Notes: generated from the letters alone by a model not told the origin. A stretch of 9,658 bases of DNA from Flavobacteriaceae bacterium (GCA_031289875.1 JAITOO010000089.1:1-9658), one strand, 5' to 3'; positions 1 to 6,798 are shown, numbered from the stretch's first letter. Numbers and translations: made by a program.

Positions 1-89
1 AAAGCCTTTCCGCCGCTTTGCCAGTCGGGCGGATAAATACAAGGCGTGCTGCATGAGCAGCCGTCAGAGAGTAAGATTCTTTTTTTCAT
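1..89 (-). CDS. Tyrosine-type site-specific integrase, N-terminal fragment (cut by window edge)
   Basis: Reading the minus strand from an ATG at 89-87 gives 29 complete codons with no stop before the window edge. The start MKKRI is followed by LLSDGCSCSTPCIYPPDW and a Gly-Gly-Lys stretch. From memory, this resembles the N-terminal arm region of Bacteroidota tyrosine recombinases, which begin with an 'SDGC...S.P.V.P.(D/N)W' pattern before the SAM-like core-binding domain. The catalytic domain (Arg, His, Tyr) lies outside the window, so the family call rests on the N-terminus alone. The gene sits immediately past the 3' end of a tRNA, the usual place for an integrase of a tRNA-targeted element. 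A second upstream ATG at about 98 runs into a stop after four codons, so 89 is the likely start. It could instead be a remnant, since only 29 residues are seen. Confidence 0.6.
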   Translation of the reverse strand, partial: MKKRILLSDGCSCSTPCIYPPDWQSGGKA

Positions 90-99
90 TTGCGCTTCA

Positions 100-135
100 T
101 TTTGTTAATGTTTTTGTTAACGTTTGAAGCTTCAA
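100..135. repeat. Tandem 14-mer repeats and a 12-bp palindrome upstream of the integrase start
   Basis: TTTTGTTAAYGTTT occurs at 100-113 and 112-125, with a 12-bp period and one mismatch (T or C at position 10). It runs directly into a perfect 12-bp palindrome, TTGAAGCTTCAA, at 124-135. The cluster lies between the integrase start and the tRNA terminator. Short repeats in this position can be arm-type binding sites for a tyrosine recombinase or an operator for its promoter. The region is AT-rich, so the tandem repeat alone would be weak evidence; the adjoining palindrome strengthens it. The role is inferred. Confidence 0.5.
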
Positions 136-154
136 TGTTGGAAAAATATTTTTA

Positions 155-189
155 AAAAATCTTAAAACCTAATGTGGTAGCGGTTTTAA
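155..189 (-). terminator. Intrinsic terminator of the tRNA transcript
   Basis: On the minus strand an 8-bp stem, TTAAAACC pairing with GGTTTTAA (plus positions 182-189 and 162-169), encloses a 12-nt loop. It is followed by GATTTTTT at 161-154. This lies 7 bases past the tRNA 3' end and would separate the tRNA transcript from the integrase downstream. The stem has only two G-C pairs, so it is of moderate strength. Confidence 0.6.
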
Positions 190-195
190 TCTTTG

Positions 196-269
196 TGGTC
201 TCAGCTGGGCTCGAACCAGCGACCCTCTGATTATGAGTCAGATGCTCTAACCAACTGAGCTATGAGACC
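196..269 (-). tRNA. tRNA with anticodon CAT (elongator Met, or Ile2 if lysidine-modified)
   Basis: The minus strand folds into a complete cloverleaf of 74 bases including the discriminator A. The acceptor stem is GGTCTCA with TGAGACC. The D-arm contains AGCTCAGTTGGTTAGAGC, the anticodon loop is CTCATAA, and the T-arm is GCTGG-TTCGAGC-CCAGC. The anticodon is CAT. The 3' CCA is not encoded; the genome reads ACAAAG after the acceptor stem, so CCA would be added by nucleotidyltransferase. The loop is identical in elongator Met and Ile2 (TilS-modified) tRNAs, and A73 does not separate them. The T-arm resembles that of the E. coli Ile2 tRNA, which is suggestive only. It is not the initiator, because the acceptor begins with a paired G and the anticodon stem lacks three G-C pairs. 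It has its own promoter and terminator. Confidence 0.93.
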
Positions 270-283
270 TTGAAATTGCGACT

Positions 284-316
284 GCAAAAATAACAGTTTT
301 ATTCTAACTCTGCAAA
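284..316 (-). promoter_or_regulatory. Bacteroidota-type promoter of the tRNA gene
   Basis: On the minus strand TTTG (316-313) is followed after 20 bp by TATTTTTGC (292-284), which matches the -33 TTTG and -7 TAnnTTTG elements recognised by the primary sigma factor of Bacteroidota. Transcription would start around 278, a few bases before the mature tRNA 5' end at 269. Both elements match consensus and the distance fits. Confidence 0.72.
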
Positions 317-371
317 TTTTCATTCGATTTTTTTTTGTTTCTAAAGTTTTCCCTGCTAATATTCTTTTTAC

Positions 372-379
372 TAATTTTG
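372..379 (+). promoter_or_regulatory. Candidate -7 element of the dipeptidyl peptidase gene
   Basis: TAATTTTG matches TAnnTTTG and ends 18 bases before the ATG at 398, implying a leader of about 10-15 nt. I see no TTG at the expected 17-23 bp upstream, so only half of the promoter is supported. Its position argues against a translation start at the upstream TTG (335), because the element would then lie inside the coding region. Confidence 0.4.
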
Positions 380-397
380 ACCTATAATTTAAACAAA

Positions 398-2548
398 ATG
401 CTTCACCATTTTAGAAATTCTGCAAAATTCATTTTAGGAACGTTCTGCTTTCCTTTCGCCGTCGTCAATGCCTCTGCTCAGGATATTTCTTTGGAAGAAA
501 TTTGGAGCGGACAGTTTTACCCAAAATCTATTGACAACATTGTTTCCATGAAAGATGGAAAATATTACACAATCCTTACCGACATTGGGATTGATAAATA
601 TTCTTATCAAACTTTTGAAAAAATCGAAACCCTTATCAAAGGGCGGTTCACGGATTATCATTTCAGCCCCGATGAAAATTTTTTATTGCTGGAAGAAAAA
701 TCAACGCCGATTTACCGCAATTCAAAATCAGGGATTTACACAGTTTACAATTTGAAAACGCAGAATTACACTAAGGTTTTTGATAAAATACAAATTCAAG
801 AGCCTACTTTCTCGCCCGATGGAAGTAAAATTGCTTTTGTGTATCAGAATAATATTTATTATCAGGATCTTGCGAACGGAAAAACCACGCAGGTAACAAC
901 CGATGGCGAAGCGAACAAGACTATTAACGGCGTTTCCGATTGGGTGTATGAGGAAGAACTCGGCGTGGTGAGGCAGTTTCAATGGTCGCCTGACGGAAAA
1001 TTTTTAGCTTTTGTCCGATTTGATGAAAGCCATGTGAAAGAAGTCGATATTCCTCTGTACCAGAGTAATTTATATCCTAAACATCTGATTTTTAAATACC
1101 CGAAGGCAGGTGAAGAAAATTCCAAAGTATCTCTGCATTTGTACAGTTTGGAAACGCTATCAACACATGAAATTCTGCTTAATTCCGTTGAAAACTATTA
1201 TATTATCAAAATCAAATTTGCTCCAAAATCGAAAAATTTGATGGTTTTGACTTCCAATCGTTTGCAAAATAAAGTCGATTTTTCAATCGTCGATAGCGAG
1301 GCGAAAACGGTCAATAAATTGTTTTCGGAAACTTCCAAAACTTGGATTGATACAGACAACATTTTTTTAGAATTTTTATACAACGATAAATTTATAATCA
1401 ACTCAGGCAGAAGCGGTTTCAATCATTTGTATCTGTATTCCAACTCCGGAAAAATGGAAAATCAATTGACCCAGGGAAATTGGGAAATTACAGAAATTTA
1501 TGGTGTGGACAAATCTCAAAACATTTATTTTCAATCCACTGAAAAAGGCGCTAATAATCGGGTTATCAGTTCAATAAATATTCAAACCCGAAAACAGGCG
1601 CTCATTACGCCTGAAGACGGTACGCACAAGGCTTTTTTCAGCTCCGATTTTTCGCGTCTGATAGACTGGTTCAGCACGGCAAACACGCCTCCCGTCTATG
1701 TTTTGAGAGACAACAAAGGAACACTTCTTAAAACTTTGGAAGACAATGCGCAACTGCTGGAATATGCAAGCAAAAAGGGAATCTGTCCGCTGGAATTTAT
1801 AAACATTCCCAATGGAAAAAACGAAAATTTGAACGCTTTTATCATCAAACCAAAAAATTTTGACCCAACCAAAAAATATCCCGTTTTGATATATGTTTAC
1901 GGCGGTCCGGGCGTGCAAACAGTAAACAACTCTTGGGATTCGTTCAATTATTGGTGGTTTCAAATGCTGGCTCAGCAGGGTTATATCGTGGTTTCCATTG
2001 ATGGACGCGGCACAGGCGGACGAGGGGAGAACTTCAAAAAAACCATTTATAAACAACTTGGAAAATTAGAATTAGATGACCAAATTTTGGCAGCTCAATG
2101 GCTTGGGAGTCAGGCATATGTAGATGGTGAGCGAATCGGAATTTGGGGTTGGAGTTTTGGCGGATATATGACTTCGCTTTGTATGACCAAAGGCGAAGGA
2201 CTTTTTAAGACGGGAATTGCCGTTGCGCCTGTAACCAATTGGCGTTATTACGATACCATTTACACCGAACGGTTTTTGCAGACTCCACAGGAGAATCCAA
2301 GCGGATACGACGATAATTCTCCGCTCAATTTTGCGCAAAATTTACAAGGAAATTACCTCATCATTCACGGCACAGCAGACGACAACGTGCATTTTCAGAA
2401 CTCAATGGAGATGATTAATGCGCTCGTTCAGCAGGGAAAACAGTTTGATATGGCAATTTATCCCGACAAGAATCACGGGATTTATGGCGGAAAAACACGT
2501 TACCAACTCTACCAAAAAATGACGGAGTTTATTAAAGAGAATTTATGA
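398..2548 (+). CDS. dpp4: Secreted dipeptidyl peptidase IV (S9B prolyl oligopeptidase family)
   Basis: Serine exopeptidase releasing X-Pro or X-Ala dipeptides from peptide N-termini; in Bacteroidota it is usually periplasmic or surface-associated and works in peptide feeding. Numbering is from the ATG at 398 (716 aa, close to the roughly 720 aa of the family). Residues 1-27 form a signal peptide with a likely cleavage after ASA before QD. A beta-propeller follows to about residue 470, with SPDG-type blade repeats. It carries the DWVYEEE motif (W182, E185-E187), the glutamate pair that binds the substrate amino terminus. The alpha/beta hydrolase domain has the oxyanion tyrosine in VYGGPGVQ (Y501), the nucleophile in GWSFGGY (S586), D661 in HGTADDNVHF and H693 in KNHG, so the triad is complete. 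The reading frame also extends to a TTG at 335, which would add a second hydrophobic stretch ahead of the signal peptide; I prefer ATG 398. It appears monocistronic. Confidence 0.93.
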   Translation: MLHHFRNSAKFILGTFCFPFAVVNASAQDISLEEIWSGQFYPKSIDNIVSMKDGKYYTILTDIGIDKYSYQTFEKIETLIKGRFTDYHFSPDENFLLLEEKSTPIYRNSKSGIYTVYNLKTQNYTKVFDKIQIQEPTFSPDGSKIAFVYQNNIYYQDLANGKTTQVTTDGEANKTINGVSDWVYEEELGVVRQFQWSPDGKFLAFVRFDESHVKEVDIPLYQSNLYPKHLIFKYPKAGEENSKVSLHLYSLETLSTHEILLNSVENYYIIKIKFAPKSKNLMVLTSNRLQNKVDFSIVDSEAKTVNKLFSETSKTWIDTDNIFLEFLYNDKFIINSGRSGFNHLYLYSNSGKMENQLTQGNWEITEIYGVDKSQNIYFQSTEKGANNRVISSINIQTRKQALITPEDGTHKAFFSSDFSRLIDWFSTANTPPVYVLRDNKGTLLKTLEDNAQLLEYASKKGICPLEFINIPNGKNENLNAFIIKPKNFDPTKKYPVLIYVYGGPGVQTVNNSWDSFNYWWFQMLAQQGYIVVSIDGRGTGGRGENFKKTIYKQLGKLELDDQILAAQWLGSQAYVDGERIGIWGWSFGGYMTSLCMTKGEGLFKTGIAVAPVTNWRYYDTIYTERFLQTPQENPSGYDDNSPLNFAQNLQGNYLIIHGTADDNVHFQNSMEMINALVQQGKQFDMAIYPDKNHGIYGGKTRYQLYQKMTEFIKENL

Positions 2549-2726
2549 GAGGCGGTTTGATTTCCATGTAACTTGCAGACAAAATACAGAAACTCTAAAC
2601 TTATTTTCCGAAAAGTTGATAGAAAAAAGTACGAAAAAAAAGAACTGTAATATTTGGAAGAAGAAAGTAAAAGAAAAATAATCAAAAAACAACTAACTTT
2701 ACAGAAAAATTAAAAAACTCACCTGA

Positions 2727-3704
2727 ATGATAATATTCAATAGAAACAGAAGACTCAGAACCACCCAAGCCATACGCGACCTGATACGAGAAACTACCCT
2801 CACCACCGATGATTTTATGCTCCCGATTTTCATCTCCGAAGGAAAGAACATCAAAAAAGCCATCTCTTCCATGCCGGGAATTTACCGTCATTCTCTCGAC
2901 CTGACCATCAAAGAAGTCAAAGAACTTTGGTCGCTCGGAATCAAGGCAGTCAATATATACGTGAAGGTTGATGACAAACTCAAAGACAACACAGGTAAAG
3001 AGGCATGGAATCCCGACGGACTCATGCAGCAGACTATCAAGGCAATCAAAGACACTGTTCCCGAAATGGTTGTCATGCCCGACGTAGCCTTGGATCCCTA
3101 TTCCATTTACGGACACGACGGCATCGTAGAAAACAACGAAATCCTCAACGACGAAACGGTCGATGCTTTGGTCAAGATGAGCCTCAGCCACGCCGCCGCA
3201 GGAGCAGATTTCATCGCCCCGAGCGATATGATGGACGGACGCGTCGCCGCCATTCGCGAAGCATTGGAAGAAAACGGTTTCCAAAATGTCGGGATTATGA
3301 GCTATGCCGCCAAGTATGCGAGTTCTTTTTACGGACCTTTCCGCGATGCCTTGGACAGTGCACCGGGCTTCGGCGACAAGAAGACCTACCAAATGGATTT
3401 CTGCAATGCACGCGAAGCGATTAATGAGACCTTACGGGACATCGACGAAGGCGCGGACATAGTTATGGTGAAACCCGGACAAGCCTATTTGGACATCGTC
3501 GCACGGCTGTACGAGATTGTTGATGTGCCGATTTCTGTTTATCAAGTGAGTGGAGAATACGCCATGATTAAAGCGGCAGCACAAAACGGCTGGCTCGACA
3601 ACGACAAAGCCATCATCGAAAGCCTGACATGCATCAAACGCTCAGGGGCAAGCCTGATTTCCACTTACTTCGCCAAAGAAGCAGCAAAATTGCTGAACGG
3701 ATAG
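2727..3704 (+). CDS. hemB: Delta-aminolevulinic acid dehydratase (porphobilinogen synthase)
   Basis: Condenses two 5-aminolevulinate molecules to porphobilinogen in cytoplasmic tetrapyrrole synthesis. The 325-aa length is normal for the family. The two active-site lysines are visible: K196 in SYAAKYASSFYGPFRDA and K249, the Schiff-base lysine, in MVKPGQAYLDIV. The metal-site segment reads DVALDPYSIYGHDG (119-132). The three zinc-binding cysteines of the E. coli type are replaced by A121, D123 and D131, which matches the Pseudomonas aeruginosa pattern of enzymes that need no active-site zinc and use magnesium. The N-terminal RxRRLRTTQAIRDLIRET region matches the family arm. The gene stands alone, with 178 bp upstream and an intrinsic terminator downstream. 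Base composition is noticeably richer in G+C than its neighbours, with many C- or G-ending codons (ATC, GAC, GTC, CTC, AAG); one 60-base stretch at 3181-3240 is 65% G+C. Confidence 0.96.
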   Translation: MIIFNRNRRLRTTQAIRDLIRETTLTTDDFMLPIFISEGKNIKKAISSMPGIYRHSLDLTIKEVKELWSLGIKAVNIYVKVDDKLKDNTGKEAWNPDGLMQQTIKAIKDTVPEMVVMPDVALDPYSIYGHDGIVENNEILNDETVDALVKMSLSHAAAGADFIAPSDMMDGRVAAIREALEENGFQNVGIMSYAAKYASSFYGPFRDALDSAPGFGDKKTYQMDFCNAREAINETLRDIDEGADIVMVKPGQAYLDIVARLYEIVDVPISVYQVSGEYAMIKAAAQNGWLDNDKAIIESLTCIKRSGASLISTYFAKEAAKLLNG

Positions 3705-3762
3705 ACAATAGAACATAAATAAACCCGATATTACAGAAAGTATCAACTGTAAAAAATAAGAG

Positions 3763-3790
3763 AAGCAGTACATTTTGTGTACTGCTTTTT
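3763..3790 (+). terminator. Strong intrinsic terminator after hemB, possibly bidirectional
   Basis: A perfect 9-bp stem, AGCAGTACA at 3764-3772 and TGTACTGCT at 3778-3786, has a 5-nt loop (TTTTG). An outer A-T pair extends it, and the right arm runs into TTTTT at 3786-3790. It ends hemB transcription 60 bp past the stop codon. On the minus strand the same hairpin is followed by TTCTCTTATTTTTT, so it may also end the convergent aspA transcript. Confidence 0.85.
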
Positions 3791-3848
3791 GCAAAATACC
3801 AACCTGTTTTTAAAGGGATTATATAAAAAGAGGCTTAATGGACAGTTT

Positions 3849-5252
3849 TTAGTGTTCAAATTTCTGATGAGGTCCCAGCATATTTTCAGGGTTCAAGATT
3901 TCATCCAATTCATTTTTTGATAAAAGGTTGTGTTCCAAAACCAAATCATAAACGCTTCGGTTGTTTTCCAACGCTTCTTTGGCGATTTTCGTACTGTTTT
4001 TATAACCGATGTACGGATTCAAAGCAGTTACGATTCCAATAGAATTTAAAACCATTTCTTTCATATGCTGTTCGTTGGCGGTGATGCCGTCGATGCAGTT
4101 TTCACGCAGGCAATCCAAAGCGTTGGTCAAGATATTTACAGATTCCAGCAAAGAGTAGGCAATTACAGGCTCCATAACGTTTAATTGAAGCTGTCCTGCT
4201 TCGGCAGCCATAGTTACGGTCAAGTCGTTACCGATAATTTTGAAGCAAGTTTGATTCATCGCTTCGGGAATTACAGGATTCACTTTTCCCGGCATGATGG
4301 AAGAACCCGGTTGTAATTTCGGCAGGTTGATTTCGTTCAAACCGCAGCGAGGTCCGGAGGACAACAAACGCAAGTCGTTGCAGATTTTTGACAATTTAAT
4401 AGCCACTCTTTTCAAGGCAGAAGAATAAATCACGTAAGAACCTGTATCAGGCGTTGCCTCTACGAGATTTTTTGCTTTTACGAATGGAAAACCGGAAACT
4501 TTCGTCAAGTTTTTTGCGCAGAGTTCAGCGTAGCCCGGAATTGCGTTCAAACCTGTTCCAATAGCAGTTGCGCCCATATTGATTTCCAAAAACAAATTGG
4601 AGTTTTGGGTCAGTCTCTCGACATCTTCGCTCAAAGTTTCGGCAAAAGCCTCAAATTCCTGTCCCAAAGTCATCGGAACGGCATCTTGCAACTGTGTACG
4701 ACCCATTTTCAAAATATGCATAAATTCTGTTCCTTTCTTATGGAAAGAGTCAATCAGCTGTTTCAGGTGTTCGATTAAAATTTTGTTGGAATTTAAAAAA
4801 GCCAATTTGATAGAAGTCGGATACGAGTCGTTCGTTGATTGCGAGAGATTTACATGATCGTGAGGCGAGCAAAATTGATATTCGCCTTTTTTGTGTCCCA
4901 TAATTTCCAGCGCAACGTTGGCTACTACTTCATTGATATTCATATTGGTAGAAGTCCCTGCACCGCCTTGAATGACATCGCTTGGAAATTCTTCGTTGAA
5001 TTTTCCGTTGATGACTTCCTGACAGGCTTTCACGATGGCATCTTTGATTTGAGTGTCTAAAATCCCAAGTTCGCAGTTGGTTTCTGCCGCCGCCCATTTC
5101 ACGTAGGCGAGGGCTTTGATAAGTTCGGGATAGCTGGAAAGTTTGATTCCCGTAATGTGGAAATTGTTTACAGCACGCTGTGTCTGAACGCCGTAGTAAG
5201 CGTTTTCAGGTATCTGCAAATCCCCTATTAAGTCGTTTTCTATTCTGTACAT
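3849..5252 (-). CDS. aspA: Aspartate ammonia-lyase (aspartase)
   Basis: Reversibly deaminates L-aspartate to fumarate and ammonia in the cytoplasm. The 467-aa protein spans the whole aspartase/fumarase superfamily fold. Visible signatures are GAGTSTNMN (97-105), SQSTNDSYPT (137-146), GRTQLQDAVPMTLGQEF (184-200) and the flexible SS loop GSSIMPGKVNPVIPE (316-330), with S318 as the expected catalytic base. Two positions favour aspartase over class II fumarase: Q188 in RTQLQ, where fumarase has RTHLQ, and VIPE after KVNP, where fumarase has TQCE. The start MYRIENDLIG matches the usual aspartase N-terminus. It is the second gene after the C4-dicarboxylate transporter, 41 bp downstream on the same strand with no promoter or terminator seen between, so the two are probably one operon. 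Its product fumarate can feed fumarate reductase. Confidence 0.95.
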   Translation of the reverse strand: MYRIENDLIGDLQIPENAYYGVQTQRAVNNFHITGIKLSSYPELIKALAYVKWAAAETNCELGILDTQIKDAIVKACQEVINGKFNEEFPSDVIQGGAGTSTNMNINEVVANVALEIMGHKKGEYQFCSPHDHVNLSQSTNDSYPTSIKLAFLNSNKILIEHLKQLIDSFHKKGTEFMHILKMGRTQLQDAVPMTLGQEFEAFAETLSEDVERLTQNSNLFLEINMGATAIGTGLNAIPGYAELCAKNLTKVSGFPFVKAKNLVEATPDTGSYVIYSSALKRVAIKLSKICNDLRLLSSGPRCGLNEINLPKLQPGSSIMPGKVNPVIPEAMNQTCFKIIGNDLTVTMAAEAGQLQLNVMEPVIAYSLLESVNILTNALDCLRENCIDGITANEQHMKEMVLNSIGIVTALNPYIGYKNSTKIAKEALENNRSVYDLVLEHNLLSKNELDEILNPENMLGPHQKFEH

Positions 5253-5293
5253 GACAATATTTTTTTGTTTAAAGTTTAATTTTCAGTTTTCAA

Positions 5294-6616
5294 TTAAAAA
5301 ATCAAGTAAGCCATCACAAATCCTACAGCTACGGAGACTATCGTTGCGATAAATCCGGGCAGTTGGAAAGAGTGATTCAGCACGTATTTTCCTATTTTGG
5401 TCGTTCCCGTGCGGTCGAAATTAATAGCGGCAACCACTGTCGGGTAGTTTGGAATGAAAAAATATCCATTTACCGAAGGGAACATCGCTATCAGGCTCGG
5501 AACAGGGATTCCTAAATAAATTCCGAGAGGCATCAGTGCGCGCACCGTTGCAGCTTGGCTGAACAGCATCACCGACATGATGAACAGTGCAATGGCAAAT
5601 GTCCAAGGATGATTCGTAACCATATTCGTCAGCAGTCCTTTAAAAAAATCTATATTCCCGCCGAAAAAGGTGTCTCCCATCCACGCAATGCCGAAAATAG
5701 CGATAACTGCCGTCATTCCTGCGGAAAAGATGCTTCCCGAAACAATTTTTTCAATTTTCGGCTGAGTAACTAAAATAATAACAGCGGCTGCCGTAAGCAT
5801 CACAATTTCAATGATATTCGGCATCTGCATCGCTTCGCCTGTCCAAGAGGGTTTTAACGAAGGAATTGACCCCATTAAAACAATGCAAATTACGCTCAGC
5901 AAAAAAATTACAACCGATAATTTTGTTTTAGAAGAAACTTTAATCTCGCCGTTTTTCTGTTTGATTTGAATCAGCCCTTCTTTTACACGGCGTTGATATT
6001 CAGGGTCTTTCTCCAAATCCACACCGATAAACATCTGCACGACGGCGGCGCAAACCACGCCGATAATCGTTGCAGGAATGCAGACCATTAATATATCCGT
6101 CAAGCGGAGTTCCGGATTTCTCACCATAATCAAACTCAACAGCGCTGCTGTTGCCGCTGAAATCGGACTGGCGGTAATCGCTTGCTGCGAAGCGATAACA
6201 GAAACGCTCATCGGGCGTTCCGGACGGACTTTGGCTTCGGTAGCTACTTCGGAAATCACAGGCAGCAGAGCGTAAGCAATGTGTCCCGTTCCAACCAAAA
6301 ACGTGAAAAGATAGGAAACCAAAGGCGCAACTATCGTAACGGCAGGCGGATAGGCGCGGAGCATTTTTTCTGCAATATGCACCATGTAATCAATGCCGCC
6401 GGCAGCTTGCAAAGTGCTTGCCGCCGTGATGACGGCGACTATCATCAGCATCACGTCAATCGGGGGAGATTGAGGTTTCAAATGGAAAACAAAAACCAAA
6501 ACAGCGAGCCCAAGACCTCCGAAAATTCCGAGTCCGAGTCCGCCTTTTTTTGCACCGATGAAAATCGCCGCAAGGACGACTATAAATTCTATTAGTATGA
6601 GTAGCGTTTCGTTCAT
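5294..6616 (-). CDS. dcuA/dcuB: Anaerobic C4-dicarboxylate transporter, DcuA/DcuB family
   Basis: Inner-membrane antiporter exchanging aspartate, fumarate or malate for succinate during anaerobic growth. The 440-aa length matches DcuA/DcuB. It is highly hydrophobic with about ten or more membrane segments and one larger hydrophilic loop near residues 200-232 (EKDPEYQRRVKEGL). Family motifs include GTGHIAYALLPVISEV (109-124), ASQQAITASPISAA (142-155), SQAATVRALMP (353-363) and FDRTGTTKIGKYVLNHSF (400-417). It mixes features: the VFHLKPQSPPIDVML segment (43-57) and RPERPMS resemble E. coli DcuB, while ITASPISAA, GDTF..NIDF and SQAAT.RALMP resemble DcuA, so I do not choose between them. Pairing with aspA recalls the E. 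coli aspA-dcuA arrangement, but here the transporter is first. It is transcribed divergently from a Crp/Fnr-type regulator across a 186-bp intergenic region. Confidence 0.93.
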   Translation of the reverse strand: MNETLLILIEFIVVLAAIFIGAKKGGLGLGIFGGLGLAVLVFVFHLKPQSPPIDVMLMIVAVITAASTLQAAGGIDYMVHIAEKMLRAYPPAVTIVAPLVSYLFTFLVGTGHIAYALLPVISEVATEAKVRPERPMSVSVIASQQAITASPISAATAALLSLIMVRNPELRLTDILMVCIPATIIGVVCAAVVQMFIGVDLEKDPEYQRRVKEGLIQIKQKNGEIKVSSKTKLSVVIFLLSVICIVLMGSIPSLKPSWTGEAMQMPNIIEIVMLTAAAVIILVTQPKIEKIVSGSIFSAGMTAVIAIFGIAWMGDTFFGGNIDFFKGLLTNMVTNHPWTFAIALFIMSVMLFSQAATVRALMPLGIYLGIPVPSLIAMFPSVNGYFFIPNYPTVVAAINFDRTGTTKIGKYVLNHSFQLPGFIATIVSVAVGFVMAYLIF

Positions 6617-6620
6617 GACA

Positions 6621-6742
6621 TTATTGCTGCAAAGTTATTGCCAATAATTGAAAATCAGGCAATAAAGTCTGTGGAGTATTGCCATAAAAAAGATTAAGTT
6701 TTGATGAAAAAAAATTACGAATTTTTCAAAAAAAAGGCAATA
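6621..6742. promoter_or_regulatory. Cluster of TATTGCC/GGCAATA motifs, candidate operator array
   Basis: Four exact copies of the heptamer lie in the dcu/crp intergenic region: TATTGCC at 6636-6642 and 6677-6683, and its reverse complement GGCAATA at 6658-6664 and 6736-6742. A six-of-seven copy (TATTGCT) is at 6622-6628. Two of the copies form a perfect 8-bp inverted repeat, TTATTGCC (6635-6642) and GGCAATAA (6658-6665), separated by 15 bp. That pair straddles the candidate -7 and -33 elements of the dcu promoter. The binding protein is unknown; the adjacent Crp/Fnr-type regulator is the natural candidate, but the 15-bp spacing is not the classic Crp/Fnr spacing. Confidence 0.5.
6630..6662 (-). 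promoter_or_regulatory. Candidate promoter of the dcu-aspA operon
   Basis: On the minus strand TTG (6662-6660) is followed after 22 bp by TAACTTTG (6637-6630), a full match to TAnnTTTG. Transcription would begin near 6623, giving a very short leader before the ATG at 6616. Both elements overlap copies of the TATTGCC/GGCAATA motif, which suggests control at the promoter itself. Confidence 0.55.
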
Positions 6743-6764
6743 TTATTTTTTAATTTAAATTAAT

Positions 6765-6798
6765 AATTTTACTTTTGTAAGTGAAAAATTTTACTTTT
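6765..6798 (+). promoter_or_regulatory. Crp/Fnr gene promoter element within a 22-bp spaced direct repeat
   Basis: AATTTTACTTTT occurs at 6765-6776 and again at 6787-6798, 22 bp apart. The first copy contains TACTTTTG (6770-6777), a match to the -7 TAnnTTTG element; the second ends in TACTTTTC and lies 4 bases before the ATG. The -7 element also lies within an imperfect palindrome at 6767-6786, TTTTACTT-N4-AAGTGAAA (7 of 8 pairs), which could be an autoregulatory site. No good -33 TTG is visible. The region is very AT-rich, so the palindrome could be chance. Confidence 0.45.

Noticed and set aside
48..61. GCTGC-ATGA-GCAGC hairpin as a terminator
   Set aside because: It lies inside the integrase coding frame, has only 5 bp, and no T-tract follows directly on either strand.
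1571..2056. 161-aa open frame on the minus strand
   Set aside because: Antisense shadow of the dipeptidyl peptidase hydrolase domain; composition is cysteine- and phenylalanine-rich as expected for a shadow.
2590..2625. Possible hairpin (TTTTC-C-GAAAA) after the dipeptidyl peptidase
   Set aside because: The loop would be one base and the outer arms do not pair cleanly, so I do not call a terminator.
2694..2701. TAACTTTA as the hemB -7 element
   Set aside because: It mismatches the final G and has no TTG at the right distance; too weak to list. The rest of the 2549-2726 gap shows nothing I can support.
2682..3392. 236-aa open frame on the minus strand
   Set aside because: It lies opposite hemB, whose motifs are clear, and follows from the high G+C of that gene. 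No recognisable domain.
3849..5252. Class II fumarase
   Set aside because: RTQLQ and KVNPVIPE are aspartase forms; fumarase has RTHLQ and KVNPTQCE. The transporter partner also fits aspartase.
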